Assembly (NCBI GenBank): GCA_963555775.3
Contig: CAUVWY020000009.1
Span: forward strand, 1,116,001-1,180,000
DNA from: JAJEDW01 sp963555775
Lineage (GTDB): Bacteria > Acidobacteriota > Terriglobia > 20CM-2-55-15
Length of the DNA stretch: 64,000 nucleotides
Direction: 5' to 3'
Both the position numbers and the translations under genes were made by a program. The notes under the pieces are model-generated. The model saw only the letters and a program-made list of their open reading frames with translations. It ran no database searches and was not told the DNA's origin. Below, piece by piece: positions 54,105 through 62,532 of this stretch (positions are counted from its first letter, which is position 1; each line of letters begins with the position of its first letter).

Positions 54105-54280
54105 TGTAGGGGCGGTCTATGACCGCCCAAATCAAGTCCGAGCGGATCGTGCAGTCATAGACTGCACCTACAGTGGGAGCGGGAGCGGTGCGCCCGAATC
54201 CCTCAATATTGAGCATGTAGGGGCGGTCTACGACCGCCCGAATCAAGAACAGATCGTGCGGTCATAGACCGCACCTACAT
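54105..54280 (+). repeat. GTAGGGGC hairpin repeat cluster, copy 2 (two units)
   Basis: Unit 1 (54105-54172): TGTAGG, hairpin GGGCGGTC-tat-GACCGCCC (54110-54128), AAATCAAG spacer, hairpin GTGCAGTC-ata-GACTGCAC (54149-54167), CCTACA. Unit 2 (54216-54280) is the same with GGGCGGTC-tac-GACCGCCC and GTGCGGTC-ata-GACCGCAC. TGTAGG...CCTACA brackets each unit as an outer inverted repeat. Confidence 0.8.
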
Positions 54281-54281
54281 T

Positions 54282-56231
54282 TCAAGGCAACCTGAACGCG
54301 ACCAATTCCGCGGGTACGCGGGGGGTGGCGCTGCCCACGGCGACGACCAGATACTGGGCGCCGTTGACCATATAGGTCATCGGATTTCCGGTTTGCGGGG
54401 CATGCATCTCCACCCGGCCGACTTCCTCGCCGGTCGCCTTGTCGTAGGCGTGCAGCACGGCGCCGAGTTCACCCGAGGGCCGCGTCGTCAGATTCCGGTC
54501 GCCTGAAATCACCAGCGTTCTCGTGGTGAGTGTTCCAATGGGTCCAAACTGTCCCGTCGTGCCGACATCGACACCTTCCAGAGCCGGATTCTCGCGCACC
54601 GCGTCGAGTGTTTCGCCATGCGGAATCTGCCAGACAATGTCGCCGCGGTTCATGTCGATCGCCGTGATTCGTCCCCAGGGAGGATTGACGATCGGCAGCC
54701 CCTGGACCGTCAGCCCACCGCCGAATCCCGCTCCCGCCGCACCGTTGATGAAATCCATGTCGGATCGTTCCGGATCGTTCACCAGCGTGATCACGCGGGT
54801 CGACTTGTTGGAAAACACGTACATGATCCCGGTTTCCGGGTCGTAAGAACCGCCGGGCCAGTTGGCACCGTTAGGCACGAAGACCATGCCGATCTTGCCT
54901 TCTTCGCCGCGAACGATGGGCGGAGTGAAGAGCGGGCCCAGTTTGTATTCGGAGACGACCTCGAGGGCTTCGGCCCGCAGTTCCGGGGTGAAGTCGATCA
55001 GGTCGCCTTCCTGAACCCCCTGAAGTTCGAACGGCGGGGGTTTGGTCGGGAACGGTTGGGTGCCGCTGGATTCCTCTCCGGGTACTCTCGACTGTTCGAC
55101 GGTCCGTTCCTCGATGGGCCAGACCGGCTCTCCGGTTTGGCGGTCGAACACATATGCCCAGCCCTGTTTGCTGGGTTGCACGACGGCTTTGATGTCGCGT
55201 CCGTCGACGGTGATATCCATCAGGATGGGCGCGCATGGAATGTCATAGTCCCAGATTCCGTGATGGACAAGTTGGTAGTGCCAGATCCGTTCGCCGGTTT
55301 CCAGGTCGACCGCGACGAGGGATTCCGTAAACAGGCTGTCGCCGGGCCGATGTCCCCCATAGTAATCCCCGGTCGAGAGCTCGATCGGCAGGTAGGCGAT
55401 GCCGAGTTCCTCGTCGACGGAGAACGGCGCCCACATTCCCGTGTTGCCGGAGTATTCCCACGAGTCGGCACCCCAGGTGTCGTTTCCAAACTCGTCGGCG
55501 AGCGGAATCGTGTGGAAGATCCAACGGCGCTCACCGGTCCGGACATCGAACGCCCGGACATACCCCTTGGCGTTGGTCCGGCTTTCGGGGGCGCCGCCCG
55601 GTCGATGGGACGCGCCCACGATGACCAGGTCCCTGGCCACGACGGGCGCGGAGTTCAGGGCAAGTTCTCCCGTGATCGGGTCGAGAGTCTGATCCATTCC
55701 CTGTTTCAGATCGACCACGCCGGCATTGCCGAACCCTTCGAGCGGAAGTCCGGTCCTGGCATCCAGGCCCACCAGTTGGTACCCGATCGTCACCATGAAT
55801 ATCCGTTCGTCATCCCCGCCGGCCCAGTACGCGACCCCACGTCCGGACAGTTGCCGTGCGGCGGTTCTGGCCCGCTCACCCTCGTCGAGGCTGTACACCC
55901 ACAGCCGCTCGCCGGTGGCGGCATCGATCGCCACAGCACTCCGATTCGAACCGGCCGTTGAATACAGCACGCCGTCGATCATCAGCGGCGTGGCCTGCAG
56001 GTTGTAGTCGGTACCCGGTCCGATGTCCTGGGTTTCGAATCTCCAGGCGAGTTCCAGTTCGTTGAAGTTGCTCGCGTCGATCTGATCGAGAGGCGCATAT
56101 CGCGTGCTCCCCAGATCGCCGCCATAGGTGGTCCACTCCCCGTTCCGGGTTCCCGACTGAGCCCACGACTCGGCGGATGTTGCCGAAACGGCCAGCAACA
56201 GAACGGCGGCGGTCTCGATGAATCGTCTCAT
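54282..56231 (-). CDS. Exported PQQ-dependent dehydrogenase (quinoprotein)
   Basis: 649 aa with a signal peptide (IETAAVLLLAVSATSAE). Eight-bladed propeller of the soluble/periplasmic alcohol or glucose dehydrogenase type: GEWTTYGGDLGSTRYAPLDQ opening, repeated tryptophan-docking segments (AIDAATGERLWVY, AFDVRTGERRWIFHT, AVDLETGERIWHYQLVHH), and DIPCAPILMDI. No N-terminal TM block as in membrane glucose dehydrogenase and no C-terminal haem motif. Oxidises an alcohol or sugar in the periplasm with PQQ. Its ATG overlaps the FAH-fold gene stop (56228-56231), so the two are an operon. Confidence 0.92.
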   Translation of the reverse strand: MRRFIETAAVLLLAVSATSAESWAQSGTRNGEWTTYGGDLGSTRYAPLDQIDASNFNELELAWRFETQDIGPGTDYNLQATPLMIDGVLYSTAGSNRSAVAIDAATGERLWVYSLDEGERARTAARQLSGRGVAYWAGGDDERIFMVTIGYQLVGLDARTGLPLEGFGNAGVVDLKQGMDQTLDPITGELALNSAPVVARDLVIVGASHRPGGAPESRTNAKGYVRAFDVRTGERRWIFHTIPLADEFGNDTWGADSWEYSGNTGMWAPFSVDEELGIAYLPIELSTGDYYGGHRPGDSLFTESLVAVDLETGERIWHYQLVHHGIWDYDIPCAPILMDITVDGRDIKAVVQPSKQGWAYVFDRQTGEPVWPIEERTVEQSRVPGEESSGTQPFPTKPPPFELQGVQEGDLIDFTPELRAEALEVVSEYKLGPLFTPPIVRGEEGKIGMVFVPNGANWPGGSYDPETGIMYVFSNKSTRVITLVNDPERSDMDFINGAAGAGFGGGLTVQGLPIVNPPWGRITAIDMNRGDIVWQIPHGETLDAVRENPALEGVDVGTTGQFGPIGTLTTRTLVISGDRNLTTRPSGELGAVLHAYDKATGEEVGRVEMHAPQTGNPMTYMVNGAQYLVVAVGSATPRVPAELVAFRLP

Positions 56232-57319
56232 TCTTCCTCCGCCCTTACGGTGTGACGCAACGTCCCGATCCCTTCGATCGTCGCGACGATTTCGTCATCG
56301 GGATTCAGAAAGATCGGTTCGTCCCGTACCGACAACGACATGCCCGTGCCTTCGGGACTGCCCGCGGCAATGACGTCGCCCGGAAACAGCGTGAGGATTT
56401 CCGATCCGTATTCGATCAGTTCATGGATGTTGTGGATCATGTCGCTGGAATTGCCGTCCTGCATGACGACATCGTTCACCGTGAGCCGCTGACCGATGTT
56501 CATCGGATCGGGCATGAATTCTTTCGGTACGATGAAGGGTCCCATTGGCGCAAACGTGTCATGCCCTTTGGAGAGGAGCCAGTCCGAGCCCCCGTATCGC
56601 GGGACCTCTTCGTCACGCCCTCCGCGGTCGGACATGTCCAGCATGATCGTATATCCGAATATGTAGTCTTCGGCGTCTTCGACAGGGACGTATTTGGCTG
56701 CCCGTCCGATCACGACCGCGATTTCGGTTTCCCAGTCGATGCTTTCGCGTCCACGCGGCAGGATGATGTCGTCGCCGTTTCCGATGATCGCCCCTACGGT
56801 CGGTTTGGTGAACATATAGGGAAGGCCCCTGTCGGCGCGGCGTGCGGCCTCGGTTGCCGCCTGTTGTTCCGCGGAAATGCCTTCATCGACATGGCCATAG
56901 TAGTTGCTGGCGGCGTTGAGCATCTTGCCGGGATACAGGATCGGGGCGAGCGTCCGCACGTCGGACAGGTCGTGAATGTGGCTGGGGCGGTCCTGTAGCT
57001 GGTTTTCGTCGATGACGGCGTTGACGATCTCGCGGGTTCGCCGCGCCGCGCCGTATTCCCAGCGTCCTATCAGATCGCGCATATCATCGGACATCGGAAC
57101 TTCGACGACGGCCGGGCTGGATTCCAGTTCGCGGTTGGCCGCAACCAGTTCCACGACGATGCTGTCGCGCAGGACGATGCCAACGTGTTGCTCGCCGTCG
57201 ATATCGAAGGTGCCCAGCTTGAAAGGCTCAGCCACGGCCACACCGCCAACCTGGGTGAATGCCATGGGGGCCGCGGTCAAGGCCACGATGGCCATCAAAA
57301 CAAAGACGTTGCGTTTCAT
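56228..57319 (-). CDS. Exported fumarylacetoacetate hydrolase-fold protein
   Basis: 363 aa from ATG 57319, behind GGAGGAT; the frame upstream is not supported. Residues 1-22 (NVFVLMAIVALTAAPM) form a signal peptide, unusual for this fold, which is normally cytoplasmic. The FAH core has AASNYYGHVDEG, IGNGDDIILPRG, WETEIAVVIGR, and MDFG/acidic metal ligands in NIHELIEYGSEILTLFPGDVIAAGSPEG. Family members cleave or decarboxylate diketo or hydroxymuconic acids. First gene of a two-gene operon with the PQQ dehydrogenase, so a two-step periplasmic oxidation then hydrolysis is plausible. Confidence 0.9.
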   Translation of the reverse strand: MKRNVFVLMAIVALTAAPMAFTQVGGVAVAEPFKLGTFDIDGEQHVGIVLRDSIVVELVAANRELESSPAVVEVPMSDDMRDLIGRWEYGAARRTREIVNAVIDENQLQDRPSHIHDLSDVRTLAPILYPGKMLNAASNYYGHVDEGISAEQQAATEAARRADRGLPYMFTKPTVGAIIGNGDDIILPRGRESIDWETEIAVVIGRAAKYVPVEDAEDYIFGYTIMLDMSDRGGRDEEVPRYGGSDWLLSKGHDTFAPMGPFIVPKEFMPDPMNIGQRLTVNDVVMQDGNSSDMIHNIHELIEYGSEILTLFPGDVIAAGSPEGTGMSLSVRDEPIFLNPDDEIVATIEGIGTLRHTVRAEEE

Positions 57320-57393
57320 GACGGAGATCCTCCAGCCAAGGTTGTTAATCCAGAAAATGGGGTCAGTCACCCTTTTTCCCTTCCTGGCCCGGA

Positions 57394-57399
57394 TATAAT
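57394..57399 (+). promoter_or_regulatory. Possible -10 element (TATAAT)
   Basis: TATAAT at 57394-57399 lies 25 bp before the DUF5916 gene start in the divergent gap. No good -35 is placed. Confidence 0.3.
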
Positions 57400-57423
57400 A
57401 CCCCGTTCCAGGCTGTTCGACTT

Positions 57424-59724
57424 ATGACCCTGTTCCCGTCCTCGAAATACCGATCCGGATCTCTGGCGCGCCGTGCGGCGGGATCGACCCTGCTCTGCCT
57501 GATCTTCCAGTTGGCCGCGTGGGCCCAGGGGGGCGGCGAAACCATCGACATCCCGCGCCTTGACCGGGCGCCCCTGTTCGAGGATTTCGTCGATATGCGG
57601 CCGCCCGCCGATCTTGCCGGCCAGATGACCATGGTGACCGGTTTCGTGCAGCGGCAGCCCAGCGACGGCCTGGCGGCTTCCCAACGTACCGAGGTCTATC
57701 TGGGCTACGACGACCAGAATCTGTACGCGGTCTTCGTGTGTTTCGATACGAACCCCGACCAGATACGCGCGCGCCTGAACCCGCGGGGCGATACCGGCGG
57801 CGACGACTGGATCGTCATCGTACTGGATACGTTTCACGACGAACGCAACGCGTACATGTTCGGCACGTCGCCGCTGGGCGTCGAATGGGACGCGTTATGG
57901 ACCGAGGGGCAGGGCGCGGACGCGGCTTACGATACGATCTTCGACTCGCGAGCCGGGCTCACGGATGAAGGTTACGTCGTATGGCTGGCCATGCCCTTCA
58001 AGAGTCTTCGTTTCCGGGCCGATTCCGCTCAGACCTGGGGAATGCAGTTCGGTCGGAGCATTCCGCGGGTGAACGAGCAGTCATTCTGGCCCAGTTATTC
58101 CTCACGAATCGAAGGACGCCTGAATCAGGCGGCAACCGTCGAAGGTCTGGAGGACGTGTCCCCCGGCCGGAACATCCAACTGCTGCCGTTTGCCGGGTTC
58201 CGTTCGTTTCGAGCCATCGATCGGCGAGATCCGATGCGGCCGGTTTTTCAGGCCGATCGGGCATCGACGGATGCCGGACTCGATGCCAAGTTCGTTTTCC
58301 GCGACAGTCTGGTGACCGACATCGCCATCAACCCGGATTTCAGTCAGGTAGAGTCCGACGAGCCACAGGTGACGGCCAACGAGCGTTTCGAGGTATTTTT
58401 CCCAGAAAAACGTCCCTTCTTTCTGGAGAACGCCAACTATTTTCAGACGCCCATCAACCTGGTCTTCACCCGCCGCATTGCCGACCCCCGGTTTGGTGCG
58501 CGGTTGACCGGGAAGGCGGGCCCTTATTCGATCGGCGCGCTGGTGACCGACGACGAGTCACCGGGCAAGCGCGTTCCCGACAGCGACCCCCGTTCGGGAC
58601 GGAGAGCGCGCTTTGGAATCGTGCGTATTAATCGGGACATTCTGGATCAATCCAGCATCGGGGCGATTTTCACCGAGCGAAGCTTCGATTCCACTTTCAA
58701 CCGGGTCGGCGGCGTGGACGCCCGGTTCAAGCTGAACGATAACTGGGTGACTCAGATGCAGGCCGTGACCAGCACCACGGAGTTCGCCGACGGGTCCCGG
58801 CGTTCCGGGCCGGCATACGAAGCCCTGCTCAACCGGAGCGGCCGCCAGTTCAATCTCGGCCTGGCCTTTTCGGACCGTAGCGCGGATTTCATCACGCAGA
58901 CCGGATTCAACCCGAGAGGCGACATTCGTACCGTTTCTGGAAACGCCGGCTATGCCTTCCGGCCCGAGGGCCGGTATTTTATTGCGATGACGCCCCACGT
59001 GACCGTCCAACATACGATGGCCCGCGATGGAACGCGCCTGGAACAGGCGGTGTCTCCCCGCGTGACCTGGGAATTTGCAGGCCTGACATTCATAAACGTC
59101 GCTTATCTACCGGAACGGATCCGCTTGAGACCATCGGAGGCGCCCGTCACCGTTGATCGCAATTTCAGCCGGAACGTCGTCTCCCTTGCCTTCGAAACCG
59201 CGGCGCTTGCGGCGATTCAGTTCTCGGTCCAACACCAGCGCGGAGGCGCGATCAACTTCAGTCCGGTGTCGGGCCGAGAAGCCTCGATGGAACGGTGGTC
59301 AAACACCGACGTGAGTCTCATTCTGCGGCCCGGACGACAGTTGAGCATCGCCAATCGGTATCTGTTCTCCAGACTGGGGCATCGCCAGACCGGAGCCACC
59401 ATATTCAACGATCACATCATCCGATCACGCTGGAACTGGCAGTTCACGCCGGAGTTGTCGGTGCGCGTAATACTGCAGTACGAGGCTCTGCTTGCAAACC
59501 CGGAACTGACGAGCCAGGAAACCAGGAGAAACCTCAACACCGATTTTCTGTTCGCATATCAACTCAATGCCTGGACCGCGTTTTACGCCGGGTACAACAA
59601 CAATCTGCAGAACATCGATCTCATCCCGACGGCCCATGGTTCCAGGATCGTTCGGACCGCGAACGCCTTCATCAGCGACGCCCATCAATTTTTCGCCAAG
59701 TTTTCGTATTCGATTCGATTCTGA
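57424..59724 (+). CDS. DUF5916 outer-membrane protein with CBM9-like N-terminal domain
   Basis: 766 aa. Signal peptide (residues 1-36, ending AAWAQG). Residues about 50-210 form a CBM9/family-9-like sugar-binding sandwich (GYDDQNLYAVFVCFD, DWIVIVLDTFHDERNAY). The rest is a DUF5916 beta-barrel: NPDFSQVESDEPQVTANERF and FFPEKRPFFLENANYF, then alternating strands to an outer-membrane-type terminal Phe (FSYSIRF). Likely a substrate-binding or export barrel in the outer membrane. Divergent from the FAH/PQQ operon. Confidence 0.9.
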   Translation: MTLFPSSKYRSGSLARRAAGSTLLCLIFQLAAWAQGGGETIDIPRLDRAPLFEDFVDMRPPADLAGQMTMVTGFVQRQPSDGLAASQRTEVYLGYDDQNLYAVFVCFDTNPDQIRARLNPRGDTGGDDWIVIVLDTFHDERNAYMFGTSPLGVEWDALWTEGQGADAAYDTIFDSRAGLTDEGYVVWLAMPFKSLRFRADSAQTWGMQFGRSIPRVNEQSFWPSYSSRIEGRLNQAATVEGLEDVSPGRNIQLLPFAGFRSFRAIDRRDPMRPVFQADRASTDAGLDAKFVFRDSLVTDIAINPDFSQVESDEPQVTANERFEVFFPEKRPFFLENANYFQTPINLVFTRRIADPRFGARLTGKAGPYSIGALVTDDESPGKRVPDSDPRSGRRARFGIVRINRDILDQSSIGAIFTERSFDSTFNRVGGVDARFKLNDNWVTQMQAVTSTTEFADGSRRSGPAYEALLNRSGRQFNLGLAFSDRSADFITQTGFNPRGDIRTVSGNAGYAFRPEGRYFIAMTPHVTVQHTMARDGTRLEQAVSPRVTWEFAGLTFINVAYLPERIRLRPSEAPVTVDRNFSRNVVSLAFETAALAAIQFSVQHQRGGAINFSPVSGREASMERWSNTDVSLILRPGRQLSIANRYLFSRLGHRQTGATIFNDHIIRSRWNWQFTPELSVRVILQYEALLANPELTSQETRRNLNTDFLFAYQLNAWTAFYAGYNNNLQNIDLIPTAHGSRIVRTANAFISDAHQFFAKFSYSIRF

Positions 59725-59830
59725 ATTCAGCGATTCATGCCGTCGAATCGGCCGCGGTTTGCGCGGGGCGAAACCGCACTGGCGTAGCCCCGAAACGGGG
59801 CCGCCAGTACGGGTCTGGAAACGTGCCGCG

Positions 59831-61390
59831 TCAGTTGCGCGGCCTTGCGGTTCGACCAGTCGGAGTTCCACCCGAAGAGTCCACCCTCGGTGAGGAACTT
59901 CCCGAGGACGGTGAACGGACTTCCGGCGAGGAACTTTCCGGAGACGAGGGTCTCGCGGCGGGCGCGGAAGCTCTGGGCGGAGGCGAGGGTCTCGCGGTGG
60001 GTGCGGAAGCTCTGGGCGGAGGCGAGGGTCTCACGGTGGGTGCGGAAGCTCGGGGCGGAGACGAGGGTCTCACGGTGGGTGCAGATGCTCTGGGCGGGGA
60101 CGAGGGTCTCGCGGTGCGTGAAGGAACTCCGCCCGCGGGCGCGGAAGCTCTGGGCGGGGACGAGGGTCTCACGGTGGGCGTGGGAGCACTGGCCGGAGAC
60201 CTGGGTCTCGCGGTGCGTGAAGGAACTCCACTCGCGGGCGCGGATCTCACGGTGGGTGAAGAGTTTCTCCCCGGTGGTGACGTCGAGACAGAGGATCCAC
60301 GGCGGGATCCTGACGAGTCCCCGTCGACGGGCCTTGCAGTGCGAGGTTCGGACGTGTTGCGGCTGTAACCGAAGCCATTGACCATCCTTCCCTGGGAGGA
60401 CGGCTCCCGCGGCTGGATGACGATCGTCCTCGGCACATAAACGGAATAGACGGGGAACCCACCCCAGTAGGAGATGTAGTACCGGTTCACTGGAGGCCCG
60501 TACCTGCCGTACCGGTAGGGCCCCGATATGAAGTACGGATCGAAAAAGTAGCTCCGGGACGGCCTGCGGCGCGGGATGGAATACTGGACAACGGACGGTT
60601 CGGGTTCCGGTTCGTAAATGGTAGCCGCTCCGTCGAGAGACACGGCGAAGCGATCCGGGTAGGACACGGCGACCATCACGTCGATCAGGGACGTCGGCAT
60701 GCCGCTATCGGCCAGGCGCACGATCTCGGCGGCGTCGAGCGCGAACGCGCTCGGCTGAACCGCAACCCACATTTCGACGGCGCCCGTGGCGATATGCGAT
60801 GCCGCTTCTTCGACATCTACGTTCCCGATCGGTTGGGACGCCCACCGGCGCATCGTCAGCACGGTTTGACGATCCAGCGCCGACGGATCCTGTATGCCGT
60901 GTTCGAAGAACCATTCCGGGTCGACCGGACGGTACTCCTGCATCCAGGTGACGGGTTCTCCCCCGATCTCTATCGAGCGTACGTCCACCCATCGGTCCGG
61001 TGCGACGAATGCCATCACGCCCGAATTCGAGCGCGTCTCGTCCGCGCAAACGACCCGGGAGCGGGTAAAGACGCGCCGTCCGTCCAATGAGAACTCGACC
61101 GACCGGAAACCCGTGCAGCCTTCGGTCTGAACCATCCGCTCCTGGCCATCCGCCAGAACGCTCTCAGTGGATGCCGGTTCGCCGTCAACGACGGTGGACA
61201 CTTCGACGCCCGCCCCGTCCGGTGTGAAACACAGGACGGAATTCTCGACTCCAGGGTCGGTAGATATCCAGCATCCGAAGAACGCCTGCCACCGGTGAAT
61301 CTCCTGAGCGTCGAGGGGACGCGCGAACGCGGTGGCCATCACGGCGCCGATTCCCAGGATTCTCACGCCTGTTCCAAGTCCTTTCATCAT
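59831..61390 (-). CDS. Exported protein with low-complexity Ser/Pro/Arg/Ala C-terminus
   Basis: 519 aa from ATG 61390 (second ATG 61387), behind AAGGAG; the longer frame above it is not coding-like. Signal peptide 1-27 (ILGIGAVMATAFARPLDA). Residues about 30-260 form a globular domain (WQAFFGCWISTDP ... WVDVRSIEIGGEPVTWMQ) of unknown family. Residues about 290-345 are aromatic-rich (SYFFDPYFISGPYRYGRYGP). The tail from about 385 is tandem SSPPRASAPTVRP-type units encoded by a DNA repeat. Such tails span or anchor to the cell surface. Function unknown. Confidence 0.7.
   Translation of the reverse strand: MMKGLGTGVRILGIGAVMATAFARPLDAQEIHRWQAFFGCWISTDPGVENSVLCFTPDGAGVEVSTVVDGEPASTESVLADGQERMVQTEGCTGFRSVEFSLDGRRVFTRSRVVCADETRSNSGVMAFVAPDRWVDVRSIEIGGEPVTWMQEYRPVDPEWFFEHGIQDPSALDRQTVLTMRRWASQPIGNVDVEEAASHIATGAVEMWVAVQPSAFALDAAEIVRLADSGMPTSLIDVMVAVSYPDRFAVSLDGAATIYEPEPEPSVVQYSIPRRRPSRSYFFDPYFISGPYRYGRYGPPVNRYYISYWGGFPVYSVYVPRTIVIQPREPSSQGRMVNGFGYSRNTSEPRTARPVDGDSSGSRRGSSVSTSPPGRNSSPTVRSAPASGVPSRTARPRSPASAPTPTVRPSSPPRASAPAGGVPSRTARPSSPPRASAPTVRPSSPPRASAPTVRPSPPPRASAPTARPSPPPRASAPAARPSSPESSSPEVRSPSSGSSSPRVDSSGGTPTGRTARPRN
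59930..60260 (-). repeat. In-frame tandem repeat coding the Pro/Ser/Arg tail
   Basis: Diverged units of 39 bp (with longer 60-70 bp variants) such as GGACGAGGGTCTCACGGTGG alternate with GCGGAAGCTCTGGGCGG on the plus strand. Copy number could change by slippage without breaking the frame. Confidence 0.75.
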
Positions 61391-61403
61391 TTCTATATTC
61401 TCC

Positions 61404-62225
61404 TTATCTCCCGCTGAACGGCAAGCGTAACGATATGCCGAATGCCAGCGTGAGACCTGACAGGTCGGTGTCCGCGAAACCGATATAATCTCCGCGCGTT
61501 GGGCCGCTTCCAAAGTGGTATCGCGCCTCGCCGGTGAGAAAAACGCGGCGACCGACGGGAAAATCCGCTCCGATACGCGCGTCCGCGATCGCCGATGTGC
61601 CCGAGGTCCGGAGACGGTCCGAGAAGACGTCGAATGTGTCGAAGTCGACGAAGTCTCCATTCTGCGTGAGGTCGTGCCGCATGACGCCGACACCGCCGCC
61701 CACGTACGGCGCAATCTTTGTCGGAATCCACGCAAACTGGCCGACAGCCCGTCCCCGGTCTCCGAGGTAATACTTGGCCCCGAAGGTCAACGATGTCCGT
61801 TCGAAGGCGGTTTCCTGCCCGATGGGCAGGCCGTCGAAGTCTTCCCAATCGCGGTATTCCGATGAACTCCGGCTGCGAGTCCATGCCACATCGGCGACAA
61901 GATCCACACGATCCGCCACTCGTACCGCGAGCTCGCCCCCAAACTGGGGACTTCGGAAGTCCCGGTCCTCGAGAGTGAATTGTTCACGAGTAAAACCGAA
62001 AAGGTCGCTCCCCACGGTGGGCATGCTATAGCTCATCCTCATGCCGATGGAAGCGCGAGGCGGATCGAACAGGAATCCGGGTCCGCCCTGGGCCCAGGCC
62101 GCGGTCGGAAGGAGGACGTAAGCGACGAACACCGCGGCAAATGCAATTCGCCTCACGCCCGCGGGTGCCGCCTGTTGCAAGAAAGAGTCGAGAATTAATG
62201 ATTTCACAGCGAGTCGAGCCCCCAT
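61404..62225 (-). CDS. Outer-membrane beta-barrel protein (8-strand, OmpA-like or porin-like)
   Basis: 273 aa from ATG 62225 (start less certain; no strong ribosome site). Signal peptide with RRIAFAAVFVAYVLLP and AAWAQ cleavage. The mature part shows alternating barrel strands (ELAVRVADRVDLVADVAWTR, TSLTFGAKYYLGDRG, IAPYVGGGVGVMRHDL, RVFLTGEARYHFGSG) ending LTLAFGISLRLPF, a barrel-type C-terminal signal. It follows the low-complexity protein gene by 13 bp on the same strand upstream and may be co-transcribed. Confidence 0.82.
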   Translation of the reverse strand: MGARLAVKSLILDSFLQQAAPAGVRRIAFAAVFVAYVLLPTAAWAQGGPGFLFDPPRASIGMRMSYSMPTVGSDLFGFTREQFTLEDRDFRSPQFGGELAVRVADRVDLVADVAWTRSRSSSEYRDWEDFDGLPIGQETAFERTSLTFGAKYYLGDRGRAVGQFAWIPTKIAPYVGGGVGVMRHDLTQNGDFVDFDTFDVFSDRLRTSGTSAIADARIGADFPVGRRVFLTGEARYHFGSGPTRGDYIGFADTDLSGLTLAFGISLRLPFSGR

Positions 62226-62532
62226 GTCTTGATTTCCGGGTATGGCGGCGCCAACACTGAAGCCGCCCTCGTTATTGAATGCGCCGGCTTCCCCCCGGAA
62301 CTTGCATCCGGACTGCAATTTTTTTCGTGAAATGCCTCGATTGACCGGAGAATCAAAATCCGGGCACTTCCCCTTCATCGTTCCGCTTCCTCCGGTTCGG
62401 GCACCAGATCGTTCTTTCGATTGCGCGGGCAGGGGAAGAACGTGGCTAATTGTGCCCGTCCCCCTGTTTCTGTGGTATCCGTTATGGGCATGTCGAGTGT
62501 GAAGCCTGTCAACGCCTGGAGGAGAAACAACC

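Larger units (their letters stand above)
53889..54281. repeat. Repeat-rich spacer after aspartate kinase
   Basis: About 390 bp between lysC and the PQQ gene with no CDS. It contains GCGCCTGAGAACGCGGGCAT units, the 58-bp repeat copy 2 and two long GTAGGGGC hairpin units, which run up to the PQQ gene stop. Confidence 0.7.

Noticed and set aside
59930..60260. Possible CRISPR array (regular repeats)
   Set aside because: Units are contiguous, in frame and imperfect, with no unique spacers and no cas genes.
59295..60368. Plus-strand frame rich in GlyGluAla repeats
   Set aside because: It reads the DUF5916 end out of frame and then the complement of the Pro/Ser tail; the minus gene has a signal peptide and ribosome site.
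61391..61735. N-terminal extension of the low-complexity protein
   Set aside because: The extension is the antisense of the barrel protein gene; the signal peptide starts at 61390.
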